Counted from the stretch's first letter, positions 24,317 to 34,315 are shown. The stretch is DNA of 38,737 nt from Clostridia bacterium (GCA_017416485.1 JAFQCH010000048.1:1-38737); one strand, 5' to 3'. Program-made: numbers and translations. Notes: generated by a model not told the origin, from the sequence alone.

Positions 24317-26128
24317 ATGAAAGAAAAGAAAACACACATCCGAAATTTTTCAATCGTTGCCCACATTGACCACGGCAAGTCCACCCTTGCCGACAGATTG
24401 CTTGAAATCACGGGCTCTGTTTCCAAACGAGAAATGACCCAGCAGGTGCTGGACAATATGGACCTCGAAAAAGAAAGAGGCATCACCATCAAGGCCACCG
24501 CCGTGCGCCTTGACTACACGGCAAAAGACGGTGAAACCTATACCCTCAACCTCATCGACACGCCCGGTCATGTGGACTTCAACTATGAGGTTTCGCGTTC
24601 ACTTGCCGCTTGCGAAGGCGGTCTTCTCATCGTCGATGCCACGCAGGGGGTGGAAGCGCAGACCCTTGCCAACACCTACCTTGCGCTTGACAACGATCTT
24701 GAGCTTGTTCCTGTTATCAACAAGATCGACCTGCCTGCCGCAGACCCCGACCGTGTTGCCGCGGAAGTGGAAGACATTATCGGGCTTGACTGCTCGGAAG
24801 CACCCCGCATTTCGGCAAAAACAGGCCAGAATGTGGAAGCAGTGCTTGAGCAGATCGTGCAGTGCATTCCCTGCCCCGAAGGCGATGACGATGCGCCGTT
24901 CAAGGCATTGGTATTTGATTCGGTTTATGACAACTACAAGGGTGTTATTGTTTATGTGCGCGTTATGGACGGCACCCTTCGTGCAGGCGACACCATGCGC
25001 ATGATGGCAACGGGTGCACAATTCACGGTCGTGGAAGTCGGCGCTATGCGTGCGATGGGTCTTGAACCCTGCGATGCACTGCGTGCAGGTGAGGTCGGTT
25101 ACATAACCGCATCCATCAAAACCGTCCGTGATGCCCGTGTGGGTGACACCATCACCACCGCAGCCAATCCTGCCAAAGAACCGCTGGCAGGCTATCGCAA
25201 GGTCAACCCCATGGTGTTCTGCGGTATTTATCCCGCCGATGGTGCTGACTACGAAGCACTGCGTGATGCGCTTGAAAAGCTGCAACTCAACGATGCGGCA
25301 CTCACTTACGAACCCGAAACCAGCGGCGCACTGGGCTTCGGATTCCGTTGCGGATTTTTGGGTCTTTTACATCTTGAAATTATTCAGGAACGACTTGAGC
25401 GCGAATACGACCTTGACCTTGTTTCCACCGTTCCGAGCGTTATTTATAAATTCCACCTGACAGACGACACGGTGCTTGAAATCGACAACCCGACCAAGTA
25501 CCCCGACCCCGCCATGATCGCATGGTCGGAAGAACCCATTGCAGAGGTGCACATTTTCTCACCGCCCGATTATGTAGGCACCATCATGGAGCTGTGCCAG
25601 AGCAGACGCGGTATTTTCAAGAACATGGATTATATCACATCCGACCGCGTGGATATCCACTACATTTTGCCGCTGAATGAAATCATCTACGACTTCTTTG
25701 ATTCCTTAAAATCCCGCACAAAGGGCTACGCTTCGCTTGACTACACCGTCATCGGCTACGAAAAGAGCAATCTTGTCAAGCTCGACGTGCTTCTCAACGG
25801 CGACATGGTGGACGCACTGTCTTATATTATTTTCTCGGATTCGGCTTATTCCCGTGCTCGCAAAATTGCCGAAAAGCTAAAAGAGCATATTCCGAGACAA
25901 ATGTTTGAAATTCCCGTGCAGATCGCCATCGGCGGCAAGGTCATTGCCCGCGAAACCATCAAGGCCATGCGCAAGGACGTGCTTGCAAAGTGCTACGGCG
26001 GCGACATCACGAGAAAGAAAAAGCTGCTTGAAAAGCAGAAAGAGGGTAAAAAGAGAATGCGTTCGTTCGGTACGGTCGAAGTGCCGCAGGAAGCATTCAT
26101 GGCAATCCTCAAGCTCGACGATCAGTAA
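24317..26128 (+). CDS. lepA: Elongation factor 4 (LepA)
   Basis: A 603-residue translational GTPase, elongation factor 4, which acts on stalled or mispositioned ribosomes and affects translation initiation. The N-terminus [23 protein letters not shown] contains the P-loop. [14 protein letters not shown] and NKIDLP complete the G domain. The end ([19 protein letters not shown]) is specific to LepA and excludes BipA/TypA. Length is typical. The ribosome site AAAGGTG lies five bases before the ATG. Its stop overlaps the hemW start (TAATG), the classical lepA-hemW coupling in Bacillota. Confidence 0.97.
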   Translation: MKEKKTHIRNFSIVAHIDHGKSTLADRLLEITGSVSKREMTQQVLDNMDLEKERGITIKATAVRLDYTAKDGETYTLNLIDTPGHVDFNYEVSRSLAACEGGLLIVDATQGVEAQTLANTYLALDNDLELVPVINKIDLPAADPDRVAAEVEDIIGLDCSEAPRISAKTGQNVEAVLEQIVQCIPCPEGDDDAPFKALVFDSVYDNYKGVIVYVRVMDGTLRAGDTMRMMATGAQFTVVEVGAMRAMGLEPCDALRAGEVGYITASIKTVRDARVGDTITTAANPAKEPLAGYRKVNPMVFCGIYPADGADYEALRDALEKLQLNDAALTYEPETSGALGFGFRCGFLGLLHLEIIQERLEREYDLDLVSTVPSVIYKFHLTDDTVLEIDNPTKYPDPAMIAWSEEPIAEVHIFSPPDYVGTIMELCQSRRGIFKNMDYITSDRVDIHYILPLNEIIYDFFDSLKSRTKGYASLDYTVIGYEKSNLVKLDVLLNGDMVDALSYIIFSDSAYSRARKIAEKLKEHIPRQMFEIPVQIAIGGKVIARETIKAMRKDVLAKCYGGDITRKKKLLEKQKEGKKRMRSFGTVEVPQEAFMAILKLDDQ

Positions 26129-27276
26129 TGGAAACGCTCGGCCTTTATTTTCACATTCCGTTCTGCAAGTCGAAATGCCCGTACTGTGATTTTTATTCCG
26201 TGACGGACAAAACCTTGTTTGCACCTTACAAAGATGCCCTTTGCGAAGAAATCAAAAGCCTGCGCCGTTGCAGGGATTTCGTCGGGACGAATATCAAAAA
26301 ACGCATTGTTGATACGGTTTATTTCGGCGGCGGAACCCCCTCTTTGTGGGGCGCTCATAACATCAACGCTGTTTTGCAGGCGGTGAAAGAGAATTTCACC
26401 CTTTCCGACAAGGCAGAAATCACGGTGGAGTGCAACCCGTCCTCCCCCGACCTTGAAGATTTCCTGCTTCGCTGTGCCGAAAACGGAGTCAACCGCATTT
26501 CGCTCGGTATGCAGTCGGCGGTAGATAACGAACGCAAGAAGTTGGGCAGAAGCGCCGACCGTGCAAAGATTCTGCATACAATTCAATGTGCAAGAAAAGC
26601 GGGCATCGACAACATCAGCCTGGATTTAATCATCGGTATTCCCGACCAAACGGCGGAGAGCTTGCAAGAAAGTCTTGATTTTCTTATTTCCACGGGTGTG
26701 CCGCATGCAAGTGTTTATCTTTTGAGCATTGAAGACGGCACATTTTTCGACAAAAATCGCCATAAGCTCAATTTGCCCGATGAAGACACGGCGGCGTCTT
26801 TTTATTTGCAGACAGTCGATTTTCTGAACAAAAACGGACTTTCACAATACGAAGTGTCCAACTTTGCAAAGTCGGGGTTTGAAAGCCGCCACAACAGCCG
26901 TTACTGGGAGCAAAAAGAATACCTCGGACTCGGCAGTGCGGCGCATTCATTTGTAAACGGCAAACGGTTCGGTTTTGACCGCAGTATTCAGAATTTTCTG
27001 AACGCAATCGCACCCGAAGATATGGGCACGGGTGGTGATTTTGAGGAATTTGTGATGCTCAAAATGCGACTCGCCAAAGGGCTTACCCATGCCGATTGCA
27101 AAGAAAAATTCGGTTTCCATATTCCGTCTGCCCTGTTAAAACGGGCTGAACAATATGAAAAACACAAGTTATTGACGATAGATGAGAACGGGCTGTCTTT
27201 TACCCCCGAAGGATTTTTGCTTTCCAACAGCATCCTTTCGGATTTGCTTGACAGCCTGCAAGAGGAGGATATATGA
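26128..27276 (+). CDS. hemW: HemW, radical SAM heme chaperone
   Basis: A 382-residue radical SAM protein of the HemW group, formerly called oxygen-independent coproporphyrinogen oxidase-like. The cluster motif is Cys13-x3-Cys17-x2-Cys20 in FCKSKCPYCDF. FGGGTPS, RISLGMQS and the signature SRYWEQKEYLGLGSAAHSF follow in family order. HemW binds heme and is thought to deliver it to respiratory proteins; true HemN enzymes carry different N-terminal residues. It is coupled to lepA by a one-base overlap and overlaps the MurE-like gene by four bases (ATGA at 27273). Confidence 0.94.
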   Translation: METLGLYFHIPFCKSKCPYCDFYSVTDKTLFAPYKDALCEEIKSLRRCRDFVGTNIKKRIVDTVYFGGGTPSLWGAHNINAVLQAVKENFTLSDKAEITVECNPSSPDLEDFLLRCAENGVNRISLGMQSAVDNERKKLGRSADRAKILHTIQCARKAGIDNISLDLIIGIPDQTAESLQESLDFLISTGVPHASVYLLSIEDGTFFDKNRHKLNLPDEDTAASFYLQTVDFLNKNGLSQYEVSNFAKSGFESRHNSRYWEQKEYLGLGSAAHSFVNGKRFGFDRSIQNFLNAIAPEDMGTGGDFEEFVMLKMRLAKGLTHADCKEKFGFHIPSALLKRAEQYEKHKLLTIDENGLSFTPEGFLLSNSILSDLLDSLQEEDI

Positions 27277-28727
27277 ATCTTCTCACAATTTTAAAAGGCA
27301 TTCAATACAAAGGCAATGCAAGTGATTGCGAAATTGCGGACCTTGTGTACGATTCACGCAAAGCCGCCGCAAACACCTTGTTCTGTGCACTTTGCGGTGC
27401 ATATGCAGACGGCCATGATTATGCACAGAAAGCCTACGACAGCGGTTGCCGTGTGTTTGCACTTGAACATGAAGTGGCACTGCCCGACGATGCACAGCAG
27501 CTCATTTTCGAGGACACCAGAGCTGCCCTCGCACTGCTTTCGTGCAACTTCTTTAACCACCCCGCAAACGACCTTGCCGTGGTCGGCATCACGGGCACCA
27601 AGGGCAAAACCACCGTCACGAATATGCTTCGCAGTGTTTTCGACGGTTGCGGAATTTTAAGCGGTGTCATCGGCACCATCGGTGCTTTTTGGGGCGCAAA
27701 CCAAGAAAAAACAGTCAACACCACCCCCGAATCGTATGAGATTCAAAGGCTTTTGCGCAAGATGGCAGACGACGGTTGCAAGGCGGTCTTTATTGAAATT
27801 TCCTCTTTGGGGCTCAAACAGCACCGTTCGGACGGCATCCTGTTTGACACTGCCGTTTTTACAAACCTCTCCCCCGATCATATCGGCGGCACCGAACACG
27901 AAAGTTTTGAAGAATATGCTTACTGGAAAAAGCAACTCTTCAAACAGTGCCGTCGTGCTGTTCTCAACGCAGATGACGCGTTCTGCGCCGAATTCAAAAA
28001 CGAACTCACCTGTCCTGTTGTCACCTTCTCCATGGAACACAACAACGCAGATTTTGCGGCAGATGATATAACATTCATCAGAACCAACAAACTGAGCATG
28101 GGCTTTACGCTGACTCATGACGGCATTTCCGATTCCTGCACGGTGGGGATGCCCGGTATTTTCTCCGTTTACAATGCGCTGACCGCCATTGCGGTGGCAC
28201 ATGGCTTAGGGGTTGATAAGCAAACGGTGTTCACCGCCCTCGAAAATGCGTTTGTAAAGGGCAGAATGGAACCCGTTGCCGTGAACGGCGATTTTGACAT
28301 TCTCATTGACTATGCCCACAACGGATTGAGCTTCAAGAGTGTGATTGAAACCGTCAAAGCCTATAACCCGACCCGCATGATCGCTTTGTACGGCTGTGTC
28401 GGCGGCAGAGCGCAGGTCAGAAGAAAAGAAATGGGGATGATTTCGGGTGCATTGTGCGATCTTTCCGTCATATCCACGGACGACCCGCAATACGAAGACC
28501 CCGCCGAAATTGCAAAAGAAGTGGCAACCTATGTGCAGGAGGCGGGCGGTGAATATATTATCATCGTTGACCGTGCCGAAGCCATCCGCTATTGCCTTGG
28601 CAATGCACAAAGCGGCGACATCATTCTGCTTCTGGGCAAAGGCCACGAAGAATACATGAAAGTCAACGGCGAGTCCGTTTTCTTCTCGGAGAGAGCCGTT
28701 ATTGAAGAATATTTCAACAGAAAATAA
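27273..28727 (+). CDS. MurE-like Mur ligase (UDP-MurNAc-tripeptide synthetase type)
   Basis: A 484-residue Mur ligase with the MurE layout: an N-terminal UDP-binding domain (DLVYDSRKA, 24-32), a central ATPase domain with GTKGKTT (108-114) and the carbamylation Lys region at 219-220, and a C-terminal domain. MurE adds the third amino acid of the peptidoglycan stem. Several signatures differ from standard MurE. The amino-acid selecting motif, DNPR in diaminopimelate enzymes, reads DDPQ (403-406); the usual DYAHTPDSL reads DYAHNGLSF; GGDRD reads GGRAQ. It may use another amino acid or be a paralogue with a changed substrate. GAGGAGG precedes the start. It directly precedes a FemAB-type gene. 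Confidence 0.87.
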   Translation: MNLLTILKGIQYKGNASDCEIADLVYDSRKAAANTLFCALCGAYADGHDYAQKAYDSGCRVFALEHEVALPDDAQQLIFEDTRAALALLSCNFFNHPANDLAVVGITGTKGKTTVTNMLRSVFDGCGILSGVIGTIGAFWGANQEKTVNTTPESYEIQRLLRKMADDGCKAVFIEISSLGLKQHRSDGILFDTAVFTNLSPDHIGGTEHESFEEYAYWKKQLFKQCRRAVLNADDAFCAEFKNELTCPVVTFSMEHNNADFAADDITFIRTNKLSMGFTLTHDGISDSCTVGMPGIFSVYNALTAIAVAHGLGVDKQTVFTALENAFVKGRMEPVAVNGDFDILIDYAHNGLSFKSVIETVKAYNPTRMIALYGCVGGRAQVRRKEMGMISGALCDLSVISTDDPQYEDPAEIAKEVATYVQEAGGEYIIIVDRAEAIRYCLGNAQSGDIILLLGKGHEEYMKVNGESVFFSERAVIEEYFNRK

Positions 28728-28736
28728 GAGGTCATT

Positions 28737-30065
28737 ATGTATACATTCCGAACTGCAACAAACTTGGATGCGTTTGAAGCATTCGTCAAAAACAACGGCG
28801 GTCAGTATCTGCAATCCGCAAAATGGCCGCAGGTCAAGCTCGACTGGAAGCCCCATTTTTACGCAGGCTTCAACGGTGAAGAATGCGTTTTAACGGCACT
28901 CATTCTTGAACGCAGTGTTGCCGCCGCAAAGCTGTGGTACTGCCCTGCGGGTGCGGTCTGTGACTACAACAACACAACCTTGCTCAAAGAGTTCACCGCG
29001 TTTATGTCTGCCGAAATGAAAAAGGCCGGCGTTGCGGCACTGTTCTTTGACCCGTGTGTGACACTCCGCAAAAACGGCGAAACGGACGAGCACGGCATCT
29101 GCATTCATAACAATTTACTGCAAGCAGGTTTTGTTTTGCAGCCCGATGCCGCGGCTTGTATTTACAAAGCACCGTGGCAGTTGATGACGGCATTGCGTGA
29201 CGAAAACGGCACACCATACACAGAAGCACAGATGTTAAAGAAACTCGACAAAGGTGTGCGTTATTCCGTTAGAATCGGCGAACAGCGCGGTCTTTGTTGG
29301 CAGTCTTTCGGTGCCGAAGAAGCCAAAGCCAACCCGCAGATTCTGGAAGACTTTGCCGATATTATGCGTGACACGGGTGAAAGAAACGACTTCCTTGAAC
29401 GCAACGAAGACTATGTTCTGCGCCTGATGCAGGTTTTCGGCAAGGAAGAAATGGAACTGACCCTTGTTTACTACGATAAAAACAAAGACGAGCAGTTGCA
29501 GAACGAGCGCCTTGCAAAGAAAGAAAAACTGCTCAAGGACCTTGAAACAGCCCCCGAAAAGAAGCTCCGCGGAATCAAAGAGGAAATTGAATCCATCGAC
29601 AAGCAGACCGCGCATTACGAAGAAAGAAGAAAAGAAACCGCAGATATTCAAAGCGACAAAATTGCCGTTGCAGGCGGTTTGACCGTGCATTACAACGGGC
29701 TTTCGAGCTGTTTGTTCGGCGGCGCCAAAAACCTGCTGCGCAACAATTTCCGATCCAGCCATTATCTTAACTACATTCGTCTTTGCAAGAGCATGGAACT
29801 CGGAAACGAATTCCATGACCTCGGCTATGTGTTGCCCAAAAAGACCGAACCGACAGCCGACGGACTGCTTGCAAAATGCGAGCCGCGTGAAGATTTTGAG
29901 GGCATTCTCGCTTTCAAAAAGAGCTTCGGTGCGGATGAATACGAATACATCGGCGAATATGTTTTAGTCGGCAGCAAAGCCGCCTATCTTGCTTACACCA
30001 AACTGATGCCCACTGCAAAAAAGGTCAAAAAGACCGTCTTTGCCGTGCTCAGAAAAGGCAGATAA
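28737..30065 (+). CDS. FemAB-family aminoacyltransferase (peptidoglycan bridge type)
   Basis: A 442-residue FemABX-family protein. These enzymes transfer amino acids from tRNA to the peptidoglycan stem peptide, using two GNAT-like domains. The C-terminal domain is split by a charged helical stretch rich in Lys and Glu (about 243-300) that matches the coiled-coil arm of FemA. LFGGAKNLLRNNFRSSHYLNY near 325-345 is the typical end-domain signature. It starts nine bases after the MurE-like gene (AAGAGG ribosome site). The pair suggests that this organism makes branched peptidoglycan, perhaps on a lysine-type or other non-standard stem; this is inference. No signal peptide, as expected for the family. 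Confidence 0.87.
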   Translation: MYTFRTATNLDAFEAFVKNNGGQYLQSAKWPQVKLDWKPHFYAGFNGEECVLTALILERSVAAAKLWYCPAGAVCDYNNTTLLKEFTAFMSAEMKKAGVAALFFDPCVTLRKNGETDEHGICIHNNLLQAGFVLQPDAAACIYKAPWQLMTALRDENGTPYTEAQMLKKLDKGVRYSVRIGEQRGLCWQSFGAEEAKANPQILEDFADIMRDTGERNDFLERNEDYVLRLMQVFGKEEMELTLVYYDKNKDEQLQNERLAKKEKLLKDLETAPEKKLRGIKEEIESIDKQTAHYEERRKETADIQSDKIAVAGGLTVHYNGLSSCLFGGAKNLLRNNFRSSHYLNYIRLCKSMELGNEFHDLGYVLPKKTEPTADGLLAKCEPREDFEGILAFKKSFGADEYEYIGEYVLVGSKAAYLAYTKLMPTAKKVKKTVFAVLRKGR

Positions 30066-30099
30066 AAACAATTCACCCCCACAAAACGGAGGTTTTGCC

Positions 30100-31335
30100 A
30101 TGGAAAACGCAACATTCAAAAAATTGGCTGTGCAACCCGAAAACCCGAACTGGGACATTTTCAGTGCCCGCAAAACACCACTTTACAACAAGGAAAACGA
30201 CACAAGAAGTGCGTTTGAACGCGACTACACCCGTATTCTGCATTCGCTTGCCTACCGCCGCTTAAAGCACAAGACGCAGGTGTTTTTCAACATCAGCAAT
30301 GACCACATCTGCACGCGCATGGAGCATGTTTCGCATGTGGAAAGCGTTGCGACCACCATTTCAAAATCTTTAGGCTTAAACACGGAACTGACCCGTGCCA
30401 TTGCCATGGGACATGACTTAGGCCACGCACCGTTCGGTCATCAGGGGGAACGCAAGCTGCACAAATTAAGCATGCAATACCTCGGCACTTCGTTTTTCCA
30501 TGAAAAAAACGGCCTGCGATTTGCAGACCACATAGAGCTTTTAGAAGATGACTACCGCTTCTGGCGAAACATGAATCTGACCTACGCCGTGCGTGACGGT
30601 ATCATTTCACACTGCGGCGAAGTGGACGAAAACGGCATCAGACCGCGCGAAAACCTCATTGACCTGAACGATTTTACCGAAGTCGGGCAATTTCAGCCCG
30701 CAACATGGGAAGGCTGTGTGGTAAAAATTTCGGATAAAATCGCTTATTTGGGCAGGGACATTGAAGATGCCTTGCGGCTTCATTTTTTAGAAGAAAACGA
30801 CCTTGCAGAGCTCAGCGAGCTTTGCAGGGTCAATGCAAGCAAAGCCATCAACACCACCGCCCTCATTCACGGCATGATTTATGACATCTGCCGCAACTCC
30901 TCCCCCGATGCGGGCATCTCATTGAGTGACGACGGTGCGCATCTTATGAACACGGTCAAGGCATTCAACATCCGTGCCATTTACCGCAACCCGAAGCTCG
31001 ATCCGTTCATCAAATACTCCGACCTTGTTATTGAAGAAATTTTCAATCTTCTGCTGGGCATTTTTGACGGCGAAAACACCATTTCCGCCCTGCAGAAAAA
31101 GGCGCACGAATACCCGGAAACCTGCGGTGCTTTCGCAAGTTGGCTTACAAAATACTGCGATATGCCGCAAACACTGTTTGACTCCTCTTCAGAAACAGCC
31201 GTCAAATGCGCAAACGAAAAAATTTACGGCACACTGGACGATGAAAAAACTTACACACAAGCCATCATCGATTACATTTCGGGCATGACAGACACATATG
31301 CCATCAAATGTTTCAACGAACTCATTACATATTAA
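30100..31335 (+). CDS. dgt: dGTP triphosphohydrolase-like HD protein
   Basis: A 411-residue HD-domain protein of the deoxyguanosinetriphosphate triphosphohydrolase family, which releases tripolyphosphate from dNTPs. RRLKHKTQVF (53-62), TRMEHVSHV with His76, and GHDLGHAPFGHQGE with His105-Asp106 form the metal-binding core. The start at 30100 (MENATFKK) is chosen for GGAGG seven bases upstream; an in-frame ATG at 30040 lies inside the previous gene. The gene begins 34 bases after the FemAB-type gene and is followed by walJ after 12 bases. Substrate range in this family varies, so dgt is a family-level symbol. Confidence 0.92.
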   Translation: MENATFKKLAVQPENPNWDIFSARKTPLYNKENDTRSAFERDYTRILHSLAYRRLKHKTQVFFNISNDHICTRMEHVSHVESVATTISKSLGLNTELTRAIAMGHDLGHAPFGHQGERKLHKLSMQYLGTSFFHEKNGLRFADHIELLEDDYRFWRNMNLTYAVRDGIISHCGEVDENGIRPRENLIDLNDFTEVGQFQPATWEGCVVKISDKIAYLGRDIEDALRLHFLEENDLAELSELCRVNASKAINTTALIHGMIYDICRNSSPDAGISLSDDGAHLMNTVKAFNIRAIYRNPKLDPFIKYSDLVIEEIFNLLLGIFDGENTISALQKKAHEYPETCGAFASWLTKYCDMPQTLFDSSSETAVKCANEKIYGTLDDEKTYTQAIIDYISGMTDTYAIKCFNELITY

Positions 31336-31347
31336 AAAGGACTTACT

Positions 31348-32136
31348 ATGGCAAGATTTGCAACCCTTTGCTCCTCAAGCAAAGGCAATTCCACCTACAT
31401 CGGCACTGCAGAGCACGGCATTTTAGTGGATGCCGGCTCGAATGCAAAGCAACTTGAACTGAGCCTTGCGCAACTGCAACTCGACCCCACCAAAATAGAT
31501 GCCATTTTTGTGACCCATGAGCACACCGACCATGTAAGCGGCATCCGTGTGTTTGCAAGCCGCTATGAAATTCCCGTGTATGCTTCCCCCGGCACCTACA
31601 AAGCACTGCTGGGAATGCAGATTCTCAACGGCAAATTCCCCGCTTACGAAATGACAAAGGATGTGTGCATCGGGGATATCGGAGTGACAGCATTCCGTAC
31701 TTCGCACGATGCGAAAGAAAGCACGGGCTACACCGTTGATCTCGGCGAACGCAGAGTCGGAATCTGCACCGATACAGGGATCATGACCAATGAAATTCTG
31801 CGGCATTTGCAGGATTGCGACCTTGTGCTGCTCGAATCCAACCACGACCCCGATATGCTCGAATTCGGGCCTTATCCCCTGCCGTTAAGAAATCGTATCA
31901 AGTCAAAATGGGGGCATCTTTCCAACGGTACCTGCGCCGAAACCGCAACAGAACTGCTGAACAACCTGCGCACACGGCGGTTTATTTTGGGGCATTTAAG
32001 CCAGGAAAACAACACCGCAGACAAGGCTTACACCTGCACAAAAACAGCATTTGACAAGCTGGGAGCCATTGAAAATCAGGACTACACTCTTTGCGTTGCC
32101 CCCGAAAAATGCTGTGAAAAATACATAATCTTCTGA
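31348..32136 (+). CDS. walJ: WalJ/YycJ-type metallo-beta-lactamase-fold hydrolase
   Basis: A 262-residue metallo-beta-lactamase-fold protein. The opening LCSSSKGNSTYI and the metal motif HEHTDH (His57, His59, Asp61, His62) are typical of YycJ/WalJ, which in Bacillus belongs to the walRK locus and is a putative 5'-3' exonuclease linked to coordination of division and replication. Further ligands are probably in TSHDA and at the ILGHLS histidine. Here no walRK genes are nearby; the gene instead sits before rlmH, a pairing also common near the end of such loci. Eleven bases separate it from rlmH. Confidence 0.92.
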   Translation: MARFATLCSSSKGNSTYIGTAEHGILVDAGSNAKQLELSLAQLQLDPTKIDAIFVTHEHTDHVSGIRVFASRYEIPVYASPGTYKALLGMQILNGKFPAYEMTKDVCIGDIGVTAFRTSHDAKESTGYTVDLGERRVGICTDTGIMTNEILRHLQDCDLVLLESNHDPDMLEFGPYPLPLRNRIKSKWGHLSNGTCAETATELLNNLRTRRFILGHLSQENNTADKAYTCTKTAFDKLGAIENQDYTLCVAPEKCCEKYIIF

Positions 32137-32147
32137 GGTAAATATTT

Positions 32148-32627
32148 ATGTTGCCTGTAACCATTCTGACGGTCGGCAGACTCAAGGACCGTTTTTTTGA
32201 AGATGCAAGCGCGGAATACATGAAATATTTAAAGCAGTTTGCAAAAACGGAAATAGTGGAAATTCCCGCCGCGACCCTGCCCGACAATCCTGCGCAGTCG
32301 CAGATTCAATCCGCCCTCGATAAGGAAGCCGAACTGCTGTTAAAGCGTATTCCCGACAGTGCATTCGTTGCGGCATTGTGCATTGAAGGCAAGCAGTATT
32401 CGTCCGAAGACATGGCAGAACTGTTAAAAACCAATCAGCAGACGGGCAAGCCCGTTTTCTTCATCATCGGAGGGTCTTACGGACTTTCGGATATGGTCAA
32501 AAAACGGGCAAATGTGCGCCTTTCCATGTCGCGAATGACATTCCCGCACCGCCTGGCAAGAATCATGCTTTTAGAGCAAATTTACCGCGGATTCACCATC
32601 AACGCAGGCAAAACGTATCACAAATAA
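32148..32627 (+). CDS. rlmH: 23S rRNA pseudouridine-1915 N3-methyltransferase
   Basis: A 159-residue SPOUT methyltransferase that methylates pseudouridine 1915 in helix 69 of 23S rRNA on assembled ribosomes. VTILTVGRLKDRFF at the start, FIIGGSYGLS in the SAM-binding knot, and the ending KTYHK are diagnostic, and the length is exactly that of the family. It is the last gene of the obgE operon, with a strong terminator five bases past the stop. Confidence 0.96.
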   Translation: MLPVTILTVGRLKDRFFEDASAEYMKYLKQFAKTEIVEIPAATLPDNPAQSQIQSALDKEAELLLKRIPDSAFVAALCIEGKQYSSEDMAELLKTNQQTGKPVFFIIGGSYGLSDMVKKRANVRLSMSRMTFPHRLARIMLLEQIYRGFTINAGKTYHK

Positions 32628-32631
32628 CGAT

Positions 32632-32665
32632 AAAAATCCCGCTGAACCGAATCAGCGGGATTTTT
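32632..32665. terminator. Strong bidirectional terminator ending the obgE operon
   Basis: A 14-base-pair stem AAAAATCCCGCTGA (32632-32645 with 32652-32665), loop ACCGAA. The flanking A and T runs act in both directions, for rlmH and for the convergent propeller gene. Confidence 0.92.
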
Positions 32666-32684
32666 GGTTTTATTGCTGTTTCTC

Positions 32685-34235
32685 TTATTCAACATAGTCG
32701 CTCACAGACACAAGGCCGTTGAACACACCGATATAGGCATTACCATTCGGGCCGATGGTGATGGGACCGTAGCTGTTGTTCCAGTTTCTGCCCAAACCTG
32801 TAAATACACGGTAAACGGTTTCGCCCGTTTCAAAGTCAACGGCGGTGAAGTACCATGCAACGTCGTTTTCGTCAATGTCTTCGTTCTGAATGCGGGTGTA
32901 AAGATACACAAGGCCGCTGCCGACAGACAGCTTCGGAACGACCGTTGCGGCGGCTTCGTCACTGTGCCATGCCACAAAAGCATCGGTGCAATCGGCATTC
33001 ATGTCGATACGGGTCACACCTGCGTGACTCTGCGGGTCGCTGACAAGGAAGCCTGCACCCGTTTCGGAATAGTTGTTTTCAACAATAAAACTTCTGCCGT
33101 AGGCAATCAGGCTGTTTTCACTGACAGAGTAGCCTTCTTCAAACAGCGGAACATTAACTATTGTTTCACCCGTGATGCGGTCATAAACCACAAGGTTTAC
33201 ACGGCTGTCTGCATTGTCGGTAATGCCGCAAAGTTTGCGGACAGTGCCGTCAGAGCAAGGAACATCCAGGAGAGTCGGGGTTGTGCCGCTGCCCTGATTG
33301 ATAGCACCCGGCTTGGGTTCGGTACCGCGGTCATATTCGGTTCTCCAAGTGTAAATCGGGTCACCGTTTTCGTCAATGTCAAAACGATACATGGCGTGGT
33401 CGGAAACAATGTAAACACCGTCTTCGGCAACGGCAAGCGAGTTCTGAATTTCTTCGTTTTCAAGGCGCATCATGTGCACTTCTTCGGTGTCTTTTGCAAT
33501 GAAGCCGACATCACCGGGACGGGTGATGAACCAGATATTGCCGTCATAATCGGGGATGGCATCGGTGATGTATGCCCCTTCTTCAAGGTAGGGCATGAGG
33601 TCAAATTCCCATTCAATGCCCCATTCGGGTGTGTCATCGGAATCATCAATGTAATAAATCTGCACCACATTGTCGGAATTGCCGATGATGGGACGATCCC
33701 CTGCAAGCAGATGGCAATAGGCACCGCCCGATGTGTCGGACGAAATCAGGCTGAAATCAAAGGTCTTGAAGAATTCCTTGGTGGAGGCTCTTTGCGGGAG
33801 AGTGGTCTGGGCAAGCACTTCGAGGGTATCCGCATCAAGAAGCGACAGCTTAAAGCCTGTCATATTACCGCTGACGGTGATGATTCTGCCCTGGGCGTCG
33901 AACATCAGCGTTGCACAAAGACCGCCAAAGAGATTCATGGAACGCGATGTGACAACGGGATTGTAGCCGATGGGACCTGCATAGTTGTAGGTACCTGTGT
34001 TATAGGAGTTGCCGTGCATGCCGTTTCTGCCTTCTTCGGCAAGATGCGGATGTTGCGGAATAACCTGCTCTTTCAATGTTTTCGGAATGGCGGTTTCGCC
34101 GTAGAAGGTGGGAATTTCATCTGAACCGATGGGCTTGTGGATTTCATCGCCTGCGGTAAACCAAGCGAGCACACCGCCGATGCCAAGCGCGATTACAAGA
34201 AGAATAACAATTGCAATAATACCTTTCTTTTTCAT
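32685..34235 (-). CDS. Membrane-anchored or secreted propeller-like protein, unknown function
   Basis: A 516-residue protein with a basic N-terminus and hydrophobic segment (about 4-26) that is either a signal peptide or an anchor. The rest has repeated motifs of the kind seen in beta-propellers (for example DGNIWFITRPGDVGFIAKD, DGVYIVSDHAMYRFD, NGNAYIGVFNGLVSV), resembling PQQ-like or arylsulfotransferase-type propellers. No catalytic site could be recognised. The start at 34235 (MKKKGIIAIV) has AAGGAAGAG upstream; a longer open frame to 34337 overlaps the promoter. It has its own promoter just beyond the terminator of the sugar symporter gene, so it is a separate transcript. A surface ligand-binding role is possible. 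Confidence 0.75.
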   Translation of the reverse strand: MKKKGIIAIVILLVIALGIGGVLAWFTAGDEIHKPIGSDEIPTFYGETAIPKTLKEQVIPQHPHLAEEGRNGMHGNSYNTGTYNYAGPIGYNPVVTSRSMNLFGGLCATLMFDAQGRIITVSGNMTGFKLSLLDADTLEVLAQTTLPQRASTKEFFKTFDFSLISSDTSGGAYCHLLAGDRPIIGNSDNVVQIYYIDDSDDTPEWGIEWEFDLMPYLEEGAYITDAIPDYDGNIWFITRPGDVGFIAKDTEEVHMMRLENEEIQNSLAVAEDGVYIVSDHAMYRFDIDENGDPIYTWRTEYDRGTEPKPGAINQGSGTTPTLLDVPCSDGTVRKLCGITDNADSRVNLVVYDRITGETIVNVPLFEEGYSVSENSLIAYGRSFIVENNYSETGAGFLVSDPQSHAGVTRIDMNADCTDAFVAWHSDEAAATVVPKLSVGSGLVYLYTRIQNEDIDENDVAWYFTAVDFETGETVYRVFTGLGRNWNNSYGPITIGPNGNAYIGVFNGLVSVSDYVE

Positions 34236-34284
34236 AATACTCTTCCTTTTTCTTCTTTTTCTGCCGTAAAACGGGCATGGAAGT

Positions 34285-34313
34285 ATAATACCACAGTTTC
34301 CCAGCATTGTCAA
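34285..34313 (-). promoter_or_regulatory. Sigma-A promoter of the propeller gene
   Basis: On the minus strand, consensus TTGACA (34308-34313), 17 bases, TATTAT (34285-34290), beginning two bases after the symporter terminator's T-run. Confidence 0.9.
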
Positions 34314-34315
34314 AC

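Noticed and set aside
24317..26128. BipA/TypA as identity of the translational GTPase
   Set aside because: The C-terminal end and the [12 protein letters not shown] start are those of LepA, and hemW follows directly.
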